64,000 nucleotides of DNA. Origin: Candidatus Sulfotelmatobacter sp. Lineage in GTDB: Bacteria; Acidobacteriota; Terriglobia; Terriglobales; Acidobacteriaceae. The stretch spans positions 1,178,001 through 1,242,000 of the forward strand of contig DASYBM010000004.1 of assembly GCA_036500765.1 (NCBI GenBank). The letters run 5' to 3'. This document shows positions 8,304 to 16,215 of the stretch, piece by piece. How positions within the stretch are numbered: position 1 is the first letter of the stretch; every line of letters begins with the position of its first letter. The notes beneath the pieces were generated by a model. That model saw only the letters and a list, made by a program, of their open reading frames with translations, had not been told where the DNA came from and did not search any database. Both the position numbers and the translations under genes were made by a program.

Positions 8304-9338
8304 ATGATCGTCAACATGTCAGAGAAAGCCACCGAGCAGGAAATCAATCATGTCATTGAACGAATCCGCGAAGCTGGCTACCAGCCCCACGTCACACGCG
8401 GCACCGAGCGCACCATTGTCGCCGCCGTCGGTAGCGGACGCAGGCACGAGATCGAAGCGCTGCAAGTTGCTCCCGGCGTGGACAACGTGGTCGCGATCGC
8501 TCAACCCTTCAAACTGGTCAGCCGCCAGGTCAGGCCCGAACGCACCGTCGTAAACATCAATGGCGTTGCCATCGGTGGTCCTGAAGTCGTCGTCATCGCC
8601 GGCCCGTGTTCGGTTGAATCGCGCGCGCAGTTGTTCGACACGGCCCACGCCGTAAAACGAGCCGGAGCCGCGATGCTGCGTGGCGGTGCGTACAAACCAC
8701 GCACTTCACCGTACGATTTTCAGGGCCTCGGCCTCGAGGCGCTGAAAATTCTGCGTGCCGCTCGCGAAGAAACCGGACTGCCCGTGGTCACCGAAGTGAT
8801 GAGCACCGAAGATATCGACATAATTTGCGAACATGTGGACATGCTGCAAGTGGGTGCGCGCAACATGCAGAATTTCGCTCTGCTGCGCCGTCTCGCCACG
8901 GTCAGCAAGCCGATCCTGCTGAAGCGTGGGCCGTCTGCCACGGTGAAAGAATGGCTGCTTGCCGCCGAGTACCTGCTCTCGGGCGGCAATCAGCAAGTTG
9001 TCTTGTGCGAGCGCGGAATTAAGACCTTTGAAACTGAGATGCGCAATACCATCGACCTCGCGGCGGTCGCGTTGGCCCGCGATCTTTCGCACCTGCCCGT
9101 AATTGCGGATCCTTCGCACGGCACCGGCAAGCAAAGTTTGATCGCAGCTGTATCCCGTGCGGCGGTTGCTGTCGGCGCGGATGGATTGATCATTGAAGTT
9201 CATCCCTGCCCGGAGCGCGCTCTCTCCGATGGTCCGCAGTCGCTCGACTTCGCCGGTTTCGGCAAGGTTATGCGCTCCCTGGCGGAGCCGCTGCGGCAGA
9301 CTGCCAGCCTGCCCGCTGCCCTGCCGGCAGCGTTGTAG
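8304..9338 (+). CDS. aroF: 3-deoxy-7-phosphoheptulonate (DAHP) synthase, type I-beta
   Basis: 344 aa. It condenses phosphoenolpyruvate with erythrose 4-phosphate, the first step of the shikimate pathway to Phe, Tyr and Trp. The N-terminal 75 residues form a ferredoxin/ACT-like domain, as in Thermotoga-type enzymes where it mediates feedback inhibition. The TIM barrel follows with [48 protein letters not shown] and DPSHGTGK, covering PEP, metal and phosphate binding. The start is ATG 8304 after AGGAGAGCC. The upstream leader suggests expression control in addition to allosteric control. The gene symbol denotes the family; aroG is also used. Confidence 0.93.
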   Translation: MIVNMSEKATEQEINHVIERIREAGYQPHVTRGTERTIVAAVGSGRRHEIEALQVAPGVDNVVAIAQPFKLVSRQVRPERTVVNINGVAIGGPEVVVIAGPCSVESRAQLFDTAHAVKRAGAAMLRGGAYKPRTSPYDFQGLGLEALKILRAAREETGLPVVTEVMSTEDIDIICEHVDMLQVGARNMQNFALLRRLATVSKPILLKRGPSATVKEWLLAAEYLLSGGNQQVVLCERGIKTFETEMRNTIDLAAVALARDLSHLPVIADPSHGTGKQSLIAAVSRAAVAVGADGLIIEVHPCPERALSDGPQSLDFAGFGKVMRSLAEPLRQTASLPAALPAAL

Positions 9339-9610
9339 TGGCAGTCACGGACCGCGCTGGAATCTGGATGGAACAGGAGCTTCTGTACGTGAAAAAGAAT
9401 GTCTGGAGAGCTGTCGTCGAAGTGGCATTCATCGTTTTCCTGTTTTATTCCAATCTCCTGATGGGAGAGTTCGAACGGTCTGGGATGGGACAGAAAAAAG
9501 GTTGGGCTTGGGCACTCCGCGATGTGCTGACTCTGTCCAACTTCGAAATCGCCGCGATAGCGGCGCTACTCGGCTATTTCGCTTTCGAATTTCTTCGCAA
9601 GAAACTCTAG
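9338..9610 (+). CDS. Small hypothetical membrane protein
   Basis: 90 aa if it starts at GTG 9338, whose first base is the last base of the aroF stop (TAGTG), suggesting coupling. ATG 9368 gives an 80-aa alternative. There are two likely membrane helices, about residues 25-42 (VVEVAFIVFLFYSNLL) and 70-87 (FEIAAIAALLGYFAFEFL), with a positively charged C-terminus (RKKL). I do not recognise the family. It may simply be co-transcribed with the DAHP synthase. Confidence 0.55.
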   Translation: MAVTDRAGIWMEQELLYVKKNVWRAVVEVAFIVFLFYSNLLMGEFERSGMGQKKGWAWALRDVLTLSNFEIAAIAALLGYFAFEFLRKKL

Positions 9611-9629
9611 CAATCCCGAGAAGAGAAAT

Positions 9630-9757
9630 CAGTCAGCTGTCCGCTGTCGGCCAAATCAACCCCATAAAACCCCTCTGACTTTTTGCGCTCGTTCCGAGGC
9701 TGATAATCTGAAAGTCCAGCTGAAAGCTGACGGCTGAGAGCTGACAGCTGTTTCCAG
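9630..9757. repeat. Dispersed inverted repeat upstream of the DeoR gene
   Basis: An arm at about 9630-9652 (CAGTCAGCTGTCCGCTGTCGG) is an imperfect reverse complement of the arm at about 9717-9751, which is made of repeated AGCTGA/GGCTGA words. The composition and layout are related to the inverted repeat at 1766-1871. The intervening sequence has no gene. Confidence 0.5.
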
Positions 9758-9784
9758 TGGACAAACGAAACGAAACGCTATAAA
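9758..9784 (+). promoter_or_regulatory. Candidate DeoR operator within a promoter
   Basis: TGGACA (9758-9763) and TATAAA (9779-9784) could form a promoter with a short 15-nt spacer. The spacer consists of three direct AAACG units (9763-9777). TTTCG-type direct repeats are common recognition sites of DeoR-family regulators, and the next gene encodes one, so autoregulation is plausible. Motif evidence only. Confidence 0.4.
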
Positions 9785-9844
9785 AAGAAAGCCAGCCTCG
9801 CGGCGTCGTCCGATGCGGTATGATTCGCCGCAAGCTATATTCCC

Positions 9845-10606
9845 GTGCTAAACGAAGAACGTCGCCGCGCCATTCTCGATCAACTCACCCATCAGGGCCG
9901 GGTTCTCGTCACCGAACTTGCCCGCCAATTCGAAACCTCGCAGGTTACGATTCGGAAGGATCTCGAAATCCTGCACGCTCACGGCCTGGTGCACCGCACT
10001 CATGGTGGCGCACTCCCTTCCCGCGACGGAGCGCTCGAAGACCCCACGCTGCGCGAAAAAGAAAAGCTGCACCACCAGGAAAAAATGCGTATCGCGGACA
10101 GCGCCGCTGAAAAAGTAAAAGAAGGTCAGGTGCTGATTCTCGACTCCGGCACCACGACCACCGCGATCGCCCGCGCCCTGCGCAATTTCAAGAACCTCAC
10201 CATCATTACGAATGCCGTCAACATCGCCGCGGAACTCGCTGGCACAGCAGTCGAAGTGATTCTGACCGGCGGCACGCTGCGCAAGAATTCTTTTTCGCTC
10301 GTCGGCCCCATCGCCGAGGAAACCCTGCGCCGCCTCAGCGCCGATCTTTTATTTCTGGGCGTAGATGGCTTCGACGTCCACTACGGATTAAGCACGCCCA
10401 ACCTTCTGGAAGCGAAAGTGAATCGCGTGATGGTCGAAGTCGCCAGGAAAACCGTGGCCGTCTGCGATGCCAGCAAATTTGGCCGCCGCAGCCTGAGCCT
10501 GATCGCTCCGCCTTCGGCGCTGCACGAAGTGATCACCGACCGCGGCGCTCCCAGGTCCGCCGTCCGCGCCCTGAAACAAGCCGGAATCGAAGTCACGCTG
10601 GTGTGA
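9845..10606 (+). CDS. DeoR-family sugar-metabolism transcriptional regulator
   Basis: 253 aa from GTG 9845. The N-terminal winged helix (residues 1-60) has RRRAILDQLTHQGRVLVTEL and the signature SQVTIRKDLEILHAHGLVHR. The C-terminal DeoRC sensor domain (about 75-240) has the phosphosugar-isomerase-like fold, with ILDSGTTTTAIA, LTGGTLR and DLLFLGVDG. Members are repressors that respond to sugar phosphates. A PfkB kinase follows 158 nt downstream on the same strand, so the regulator probably controls that kinase and perhaps the sugar genes on the opposite strand. Confidence 0.93.
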   Translation: MLNEERRRAILDQLTHQGRVLVTELARQFETSQVTIRKDLEILHAHGLVHRTHGGALPSRDGALEDPTLREKEKLHHQEKMRIADSAAEKVKEGQVLILDSGTTTTAIARALRNFKNLTIITNAVNIAAELAGTAVEVILTGGTLRKNSFSLVGPIAEETLRRLSADLLFLGVDGFDVHYGLSTPNLLEAKVNRVMVEVARKTVAVCDASKFGRRSLSLIAPPSALHEVITDRGAPRSAVRALKQAGIEVTLV

Positions 10607-10645
10607 GAAAGCTCATTCGTCAGTTTGGGTTAAATTACAAATAGT

Positions 10646-10712
10646 TTTTCATCCTGAGCGAGCGCGTCGGTGAGCGAAGCGAACCGACGAGCGCAGTCGA
10701 AGGACCCCTGCA
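10646..10712. repeat. Short dispersed repeat with 7-bp inverted core
   Basis: The segment contains CGTCGGT (10665-10671) and its reverse complement ACCGACG (10683-10689), followed by GCAGTCGAAGGACCCCTG. A related string (GACCGAAGCGAGCGAACGCG...GCAGTGGAGGGACC) occurs at about 21603-21645. This suggests a small repeat family in intergenic spaces of this genome. It separates the DeoR gene from the kinase gene. Confidence 0.4.
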
Positions 10713-10764
10713 ACTCCGCCGTTCCGTTGCTGTTGCAAGGCATTCTTACACGCACCAAGTACCC

Positions 10765-11712
10765 ATGCCTCGTTTCGACGTCACCATCGCCGGCGAACTC
10801 AACCTCGACCTGATTCTCTACGGCCTTCCCGAGCAACTCCCGCCCGAGCGCGAACTGCTCGCTAGCCACATGATGCTCACCCTCGGCTCCTCCTCGGCGA
10901 TCGTCGCGCATAACCTGGCCGCACTCGGCAGCCGCGTCGGATTTCAATCCTTAATCGGCGACGATCCCCTCGGACAAATCGCTCTCGATCGCCTGCAACA
11001 AAGCGGCGTCGACGTATCGCAAGTCCGCCGCGTCCCCGGCTCAACCACCACGGGACTAACCGTGATCCTCCATCACGAGCAGTGGCGCAACATTCTCACT
11101 TACGCGGGAACGATCGCGGAAACGTCCTGGCAGCATCTCGACCTCGACTACCTCGCCGACTCGCGCCACTTCCATCTATCGTCGTACTATTTGCAGCGCG
11201 CCCTACGCCCGCACGTCACCGAACTATTTCAACATCTGAAATCGAAAGGCCTAATGATTTCTCTCGACACCAACGATGATCCCGAAGATAAATGGGAAGC
11301 CAAAGGGGAAGGCGGCCTGCAAGAAGTCCTGCGCCACGTCGACGTCTTCCTTCCCAACGAACGCGAAGCCTGCAAAGCGGCCGGAACCGAAGACTTGGAA
11401 GTTGCGATCAAGAAACTTTCGAAGCTGGTGCCGCTGGTAGTAGTAAAGCTAGGTCCGAAGGGAGCCCTGGCTCAGCGCGGCGCAGAACGCATCACCGTCC
11501 CGTCGGAGCCAGTCGTGCCGGTAGACACCGTCGGTGCCGGCGACAGCTTCGATGCCGGCTTCCTGCATGAATATGTCCGTGGCGCAGACCTGCCTACATG
11601 CCTGAAAAGTGGAAATCTAGCCGGAGCCTTCTCGACCACCCGCCCCGGCGGCACCGAAGCCTTCCGCGACGCAGAACACCGCAAGAAATTCCTCGCCGAG
11701 CGCGGCGCATAG
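10765..11712 (+). CDS. PfkB-family carbohydrate kinase
   Basis: 315 aa, ribokinase fold. The N-terminal glycine-rich substrate region is TLGSSSAIVAHNLAALGSRV. The C-terminal catalytic motif is DTVGAGDSFDAGFLHEY, where the Asp after GAG is the base that activates the sugar hydroxyl. The anion hole and ATP site follow (GNLAGAFSTTRPGGTEAF). The likely reaction is ATP-dependent phosphorylation of a monosaccharide; the exact sugar cannot be read from sequence. It lies downstream of the DeoR regulator and close to a GH36-like glycosidase, so it probably works in hexose or ribose catabolism. Confidence 0.9.
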   Translation: MPRFDVTIAGELNLDLILYGLPEQLPPERELLASHMMLTLGSSSAIVAHNLAALGSRVGFQSLIGDDPLGQIALDRLQQSGVDVSQVRRVPGSTTTGLTVILHHEQWRNILTYAGTIAETSWQHLDLDYLADSRHFHLSSYYLQRALRPHVTELFQHLKSKGLMISLDTNDDPEDKWEAKGEGGLQEVLRHVDVFLPNEREACKAAGTEDLEVAIKKLSKLVPLVVVKLGPKGALAQRGAERITVPSEPVVPVDTVGAGDSFDAGFLHEYVRGADLPTCLKSGNLAGAFSTTRPGGTEAFRDAEHRKKFLAERGA

Positions 11713-11772
11713 TTGCGCCGACTCAAATGGGCGTAATGGCGAGATTTCGCACAGCCAAAGGCAACAGCGAAA

Positions 11773-12591
11773 TTATTGGGGATCGGGCAAGGCCCCAGCC
11801 GCAACCAAAAGGTCAATTACATTTTCAACCTGTTTTTCATGTTCCGGACCACGGCTCTGCCTCGACGAAGACCTGTCCGCGGCTAGTTCGAGCCGAGCCA
11901 GATGCAGCGCAGACATGTTCTTATCGTTTTTCGCATTTACGTTGGCTCCTGCTTCAATCAATGCCTTCACCGCATCTGGATCGGCACGCTGTGTAGAGTA
12001 ATAGAGGGCCGTTTCTCCCGTGATGTTCTTGTCGTTGACGGAGGCCCCAGCAGCAATGAGCATTCTGACTTTAGCAAAGCTCCTAGCGTACATGAGAGCG
12101 GTCATGCCAAATCGATTTCCTATGTTCACGTTTGCTTTGTGGTCTATCAGAAGTTTGACTAGCTTTTCATCTCCAAAGCATGCCGCCGCCATCAAAGGGG
12201 TTTGCCAGTTCTTGTTCAGTGCGTCCGCGCTCGCACCGTGATTGAGCAAAAGAGTAGTGATCTCGACGCTGGGATCAAACCCCGTAACCGGCATCAGAGT
12301 TTGGTCCCCCATGTGCATCGCCGCAACAAGGGCCGGGATTCCCTCCTGAGTCTTTGCATTGGGGTTTGCTCCAAGTTGTAGAAGGCGCTCGACCATCGCA
12401 GCGTCCTTACGCTCAGCGACGATGGCCGCAAACGAAAAATCGTCAGGTTTGTTTTGATCGTCAATCGACGCGGACGAAATGACACGAATCCCGTCTTTCG
12501 TTGAGATGGCATGCAATACAACTTCTCGATTCTTTTCCCGATCGAACCACTTCAGGGTTAGTGATTCCGAGTTTGGAGTGATCCGAATCAA
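11773..12591 (-). CDS. Ankyrin-repeat protein (main body; 5' end frameshifted)
   Basis: 272 codons from a TTG at 12591. About six ankyrin repeats run from residue 50 to the C-terminus, for example MVERLLQLGANPNAKTQEG, LVKLLIDHKANVNIGNRFG and AVKALIEAGANVNAKNDKN. Ankyrin repeats mediate protein-protein binding. The reading frame immediately upstream, shifted by one base, encodes a signal peptide and about 40 further residues, so the native gene most likely began at 12724 and was secreted. The region appears less GC-rich than its neighbours. Orientation is convergent with the PfkB kinase. Confidence 0.7.
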   Translation of the reverse strand: MIRITPNSESLTLKWFDREKNREVVLHAISTKDGIRVISSASIDDQNKPDDFSFAAIVAERKDAAMVERLLQLGANPNAKTQEGIPALVAAMHMGDQTLMPVTGFDPSVEITTLLLNHGASADALNKNWQTPLMAAACFGDEKLVKLLIDHKANVNIGNRFGMTALMYARSFAKVRMLIAAGASVNDKNITGETALYYSTQRADPDAVKALIEAGANVNAKNDKNMSALHLARLELAADRSSSRQSRGPEHEKQVENVIDLLVAAGALPDPQ

Positions 12592-12724
12592 CCGTCAGGC
12601 TGGCGGTGTCGCCATTTATCTTTAGTTGGCCTCGGAGGAAGACTGAATCAGTAGTCTGACTATGCGCGAAGGAAGCAATGAGAAGGGCTGCTACTGCTCG
12701 GAATCGCGGAAATAAACGGTGCAT
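12592..12724 (-). pseudogene. Frameshifted N-terminus of the ankyrin-repeat gene
   Basis: ATG 12724 opens a frame coding a signal peptide (MHRLFPRFRAVAALLIASFA, then HSQTTDS) and RGQLKINGDTASLT. Removing one G of the GG at 12592-12593 would join this in frame with the ankyrin body (TLIRITPNSESLTLKW). The layout therefore indicates a one-base insertion, either a real mutation or an assembly error. Confidence 0.55.
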
Positions 12725-12822
12725 TGCGGTAATGAACAGGCTGCGATGGAACCCGGCAATCGTAGCAGTATCGGGCGAATGTCGTAAACACCATTTACAC
12801 TCAAAACCTCTAGCTCGATCCG

Positions 12823-15072
12823 CTACTTCCCACTCACCTCGAGCAGCAAATGCTCCTTGAACTCCGTCTTCAACTTTGCCACGCCTCCCGCGTCGGCCTG
12901 CACCGCACCCAGGTCTTTTCCATCCGCATAATCTACGACGTGATACGAACCCGCCTTCAACCCGCGCAGTTCCACCTCGCCATTGAACGCCGCGCCCTCG
13001 CCCGTGAAGAACGCGTAATACATCTTGCCGTCTTTCTCAATCGCATATCCCTCAGGCACGTCATACCCGTAGACATACAGATCGCGGAACTCGCCCTTCG
13101 AGAGCATCTTCTCGTTGTAGAGGCCAATCCATTTTTTCCAGCGCTCCTCTTTCTCGGCTGTCAGCGCGACCGGCTTGAACTTCGCGCCCGGATCGGGCCA
13201 CACAAATTTCGTACCGGGCACGCCGCCCGTTCCCAGCGTCGACGCGAAGTCTTCTCCGTGTTCACTCCAATTCCCTCCGCCCGTGGGAGTCATGGACGAA
13301 AGCTCCACATGATCGCCATACACCGCCGACTCCGGCCCCAGCAGCGCCTTATACATCTTGATGCGCCGCCGTACCTGCGCCGCGCCCACCGGATCGGCCG
13401 TCACCGCCTGATCGATAAACGGCAGCCAGGCCAGCGACGGCGGCGTCCCGCACGGACACGCCTGGGTCACGCTCTCCGGCTTGATCGCCCGCGTCGTCTC
13501 AAAAATCGTCTTGTACACTTCGCCCATCGCGTTCACCGACTCCTGCGGCGACTTGTGATGATGCGCCGGGTTATAGCACGCCGGCACGCTGTAAATGTTG
13601 TCGAGCTTCGATCCGTCAAATCCCCAGTCGCGAATAAATTTCTCCGTGAGCTGCTTATAGTAAGCCTGCACCTCCGGCAGCGACGGATCGAGCGCCGCGA
13701 GATCGCGTGTGATCCGCGCATGCTTTCCATTCTTATCGAGAATCAACCACTCCGGATGTTCCTTGACCACCTGCGACATAGCATACTTGTGCGATTCATA
13801 TTTCCCCTGGCCATCCTCTACCGCAATCGGCAGCCACCACAACTGCGCGAGTATGCCTTGTTTATGAAAATCATCGACCATCTTCTTGATCGAATCTCCG
13901 GGAAACGTATCGGCCCGCGGATTCCAGTCGCCATACGTATCGAACCAACGATCGTCGAGGGTCGCCCACTTGATGCCGAGTTCCTTCAACTTCGGCACCG
14001 TGCCCAGCATCTGCGCCGGCGTCACGTTGAACTCGTAGCCCCATCCGCACCAGCTCACGTTATAAGCTTCGCTCGACGGCTTGGGAATTTCCCATCCTTC
14101 TTTTTGCAGCACGCTCGACCAAATTCGCAGCGGCTCGTAGTAGTCTCCCGCATATACAGAAACGAAACTGCGCGGTGACGAATAACTCTCTCCCGGCTTC
14201 AGCGTCGCATTCACCGGAATCTCAACACTCGCCGAAATGCGACCGTCCTTCTCAGCTTTCACCGGCATCGACAATGTCCACGGCAGCGTCTCAACGTGCC
14301 CAATCGCCTCACCCACTTGCGCCGTCCAGAACGCGACCACCGGAATCCCGCCCCCGTAGCCGCCTTTCACCATCTCACCCATCGCATTCGGCTGCGACGA
14401 AGTCCGCGTCAGCTTCACAACGTCATCTTTGCCCCACTCGTAACTCGATCCCTGAAACGACCACATGTCGTAGGGCTCCGCTTTGGAATCGACCTGCCTG
14501 GCATTTAGGCGATGCTGCTGCATCCATACCTGTTCGATCGGTATATCGGTTGTTCCTACATTCTTGTACGTACTGCTCACCAGGGCGATATTCGGAAAGT
14601 CGTCATATGCTTCCACGACGAGCATGCGATCGATGGCTACTCCGGATGGCGCGAGAGGGTGCGCCGGAATTTCCACACGCTTTCCACGTCCCAGCTTGCC
14701 GTTGCTTTCGAGAACCTTCGCCGCAGAAAAGTCCGGAACGAAATCCAGTTCCTTGCCCGCGAGGATGATCGAGTCGCTGCCCCCCGTCGATCCCACATTC
14801 GGCTCGTCGAGCGTCAGGTGTTTACCATCTTTCAAAAGACTGGCCTGCAAGAAACCGGAAGGCAAAATCTGAAACTCGGCCGCGCTCGTGGTTATCACGA
14901 CTGGCCCTCCATCGCGCACTTCGACATTAATGTAGGAAGGGCGCGACGGCGGCGCTTTCGGCTGCACCGACACCTTCGTGCAGCTGAGCATGAGCCCGGC
15001 AAACCCGGCCAGCATCAGTACAAGAATGGAAGAATACGATTGAGGAAAGCTGCCCCGCCCGTTGCGCTTCAT
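12823..15072 (-). CDS. Alpha-galactosidase-like glycoside hydrolase (GH36/GH-D clan), lipoprotein
   Basis: 749 aa. The N-terminus has a lipoprotein signal ending in GLMLSC, so the enzyme is probably anchored to a membrane facing the periplasm or cell surface. An N-terminal beta-sandwich (about 45-330) precedes a TIM barrel (about 340-650) with WATLDDRWFD, GILAQLWWLPI, DWGFDGSKLDN and ITRDLAALD. D491 in KLDN is the likely nucleophile, matching the KxD pattern of GH27/36. D560 in TADPVGAAQ is a candidate acid/base. The last 90 residues form a beta domain. AAGGGAACC precedes the ATG. It follows a PfkB kinase and a TonB receptor on the same strand, consistent with uptake and hydrolysis of galactosides. 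Exact substrate is unknown. Confidence 0.85.
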   Translation of the reverse strand: MKRNGRGSFPQSYSSILVLMLAGFAGLMLSCTKVSVQPKAPPSRPSYINVEVRDGGPVVITTSAAEFQILPSGFLQASLLKDGKHLTLDEPNVGSTGGSDSIILAGKELDFVPDFSAAKVLESNGKLGRGKRVEIPAHPLAPSGVAIDRMLVVEAYDDFPNIALVSSTYKNVGTTDIPIEQVWMQQHRLNARQVDSKAEPYDMWSFQGSSYEWGKDDVVKLTRTSSQPNAMGEMVKGGYGGGIPVVAFWTAQVGEAIGHVETLPWTLSMPVKAEKDGRISASVEIPVNATLKPGESYSSPRSFVSVYAGDYYEPLRIWSSVLQKEGWEIPKPSSEAYNVSWCGWGYEFNVTPAQMLGTVPKLKELGIKWATLDDRWFDTYGDWNPRADTFPGDSIKKMVDDFHKQGILAQLWWLPIAVEDGQGKYESHKYAMSQVVKEHPEWLILDKNGKHARITRDLAALDPSLPEVQAYYKQLTEKFIRDWGFDGSKLDNIYSVPACYNPAHHHKSPQESVNAMGEVYKTIFETTRAIKPESVTQACPCGTPPSLAWLPFIDQAVTADPVGAAQVRRRIKMYKALLGPESAVYGDHVELSSMTPTGGGNWSEHGEDFASTLGTGGVPGTKFVWPDPGAKFKPVALTAEKEERWKKWIGLYNEKMLSKGEFRDLYVYGYDVPEGYAIEKDGKMYYAFFTGEGAAFNGEVELRGLKAGSYHVVDYADGKDLGAVQADAGGVAKLKTEFKEHLLLEVSGK

Positions 15073-15214
15073 GGTTCCCTTTCAGGCCGACGTGGAACGA
15101 AAGCAAACACAATCTTTCGTAACTATATCAGCAACCGCTGAACTCTGGTCTTTTTGCTCGAGGAGGGGCAATGGCGAGGCTCCCGTGTCTCGGGCGGTGG
15201 GGAGCAAATGAGCG

Positions 15215-16114
15215 CTACCGAATCTCGGCCAGCGAGTGTTCGAGCGCTCCGCGCTTGGGCGTAGGCATTGCGCCCACTTCACTCGCTACCCAGGCTCCCA
15301 CGAGATTCGCCACTTCGTTCATCAAGTCCAGCGACGCACCATGCAAATACTCGTGTACTAAGCCCGCCGTGAACGCGTCTCCCGATCCCACGGTATCCGC
15401 CACGCGCACGCGGAACCCCGCATGCTCGGCCCAATCCCCGCCGCGCACCAGCAAACTGCCGCGCGAGCCCCGGGTGATGCAGACCATTTTCAGATCATAC
15501 TCGCCGATCAACCACTGCGCCGATGTCAACGCCTCTTTGTGCGGAACTTTTTCCAGGCTCATGATCTTCGGCAGTTCCTCGTCATTCAGCTTCACGATGT
15601 CTGCCAGCCGCATCGATTCCGCCAGAACTTCCTGCGAGTGATAACACTGGCGCAGGTTGACGTCGAAAACTTTCACCGCACCGGGCGAGGTGGCGCCGAG
15701 AAAATGCCTAATCGTTGCCCGGCTCTCTTCCGACCGTTGCGCCAGCGATCCAAAACAAATTGCGTCTGCGCTTTCGGCCAGAAGTCGCCAATCCGGCGTC
15801 CAGTCTAAAAAATCCCAGGCCACCGGATCCGCAATCTCAAAGCGCGCGACTCCCTTGGCGTCAAGTTCCACTTTCACGGTGCCGGTGGGATGTAAAGGGT
15901 CGGTCTGCACGTGATCGATGTCGAGTCCCAGTTCCTCCAGTCGCCGTAGCGCTTCGAGTCCGCGCGAATCCTCGCCCACGCGGCTCGCCACAATCCCCTG
16001 ATCGCCCATCAGCGTCGTGATGTAGGCAAAGTTCGCCGGCGCTCCGCCCAGACAAGTCCGCTCCGGCAACAGATCCCAGAGAACTTCGCCGAGGCCTACG
16101 ACTTTCTTCTTCAT
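15215..16114 (-). CDS. PfkB-family carbohydrate kinase (fructokinase-like)
   Basis: 299 aa. It begins KVVGLGEVLWDLLPERTCLG, a fructokinase-like opening, with a substrate Gly loop GGAPANFAY. The catalytic DTVGSGDAFTAGLVHEYLHG is intact. The predicted reaction is ATP-dependent phosphorylation of a sugar, possibly fructose or another ketohexose. The start ATG has AGGTGA upstream. It lies between the TonB receptor (upstream, separated by a terminator-like hairpin) and the GH36 enzyme (143 nt downstream), so it likely acts on sugar released by that enzyme. Confidence 0.9.
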   Translation of the reverse strand: MKKKVVGLGEVLWDLLPERTCLGGAPANFAYITTLMGDQGIVASRVGEDSRGLEALRRLEELGLDIDHVQTDPLHPTGTVKVELDAKGVARFEIADPVAWDFLDWTPDWRLLAESADAICFGSLAQRSEESRATIRHFLGATSPGAVKVFDVNLRQCYHSQEVLAESMRLADIVKLNDEELPKIMSLEKVPHKEALTSAQWLIGEYDLKMVCITRGSRGSLLVRGGDWAEHAGFRVRVADTVGSGDAFTAGLVHEYLHGASLDLMNEVANLVGAWVASEVGAMPTPKRGALEHSLAEIR

Positions 16115-16165
16115 GACGAATCACCTGAAGGCTTCGTGGCGAAAACGTTTACGTCGCGTGCCTGT

Positions 16166-16195
16166 AAAAAGAGGGATCCCCGAAGGAATCCCTCT
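16166..16195 (-). terminator. Rho-independent terminator after the TonB receptor gene
   Basis: On the minus strand a hairpin with arms AGAGGGAT and ATCCCTCT, extended by CC/GG pairs, is followed directly by TTTTT. It lies 21 nt beyond the receptor stop codon. Read-through into the PfkB/GH36 pair would set relative expression. Confidence 0.8.
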
Positions 16196-16215
16196 GTGAG
16201 TACTCCATGATCTTC

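Noticed and set aside
12850-14178. 442-codon plus-strand frame inside the GH36 gene
   Set aside because: Arg/His/Leu-rich antisense shadow in GC-rich DNA; the GH36 frame has signal peptide and catalytic motifs.
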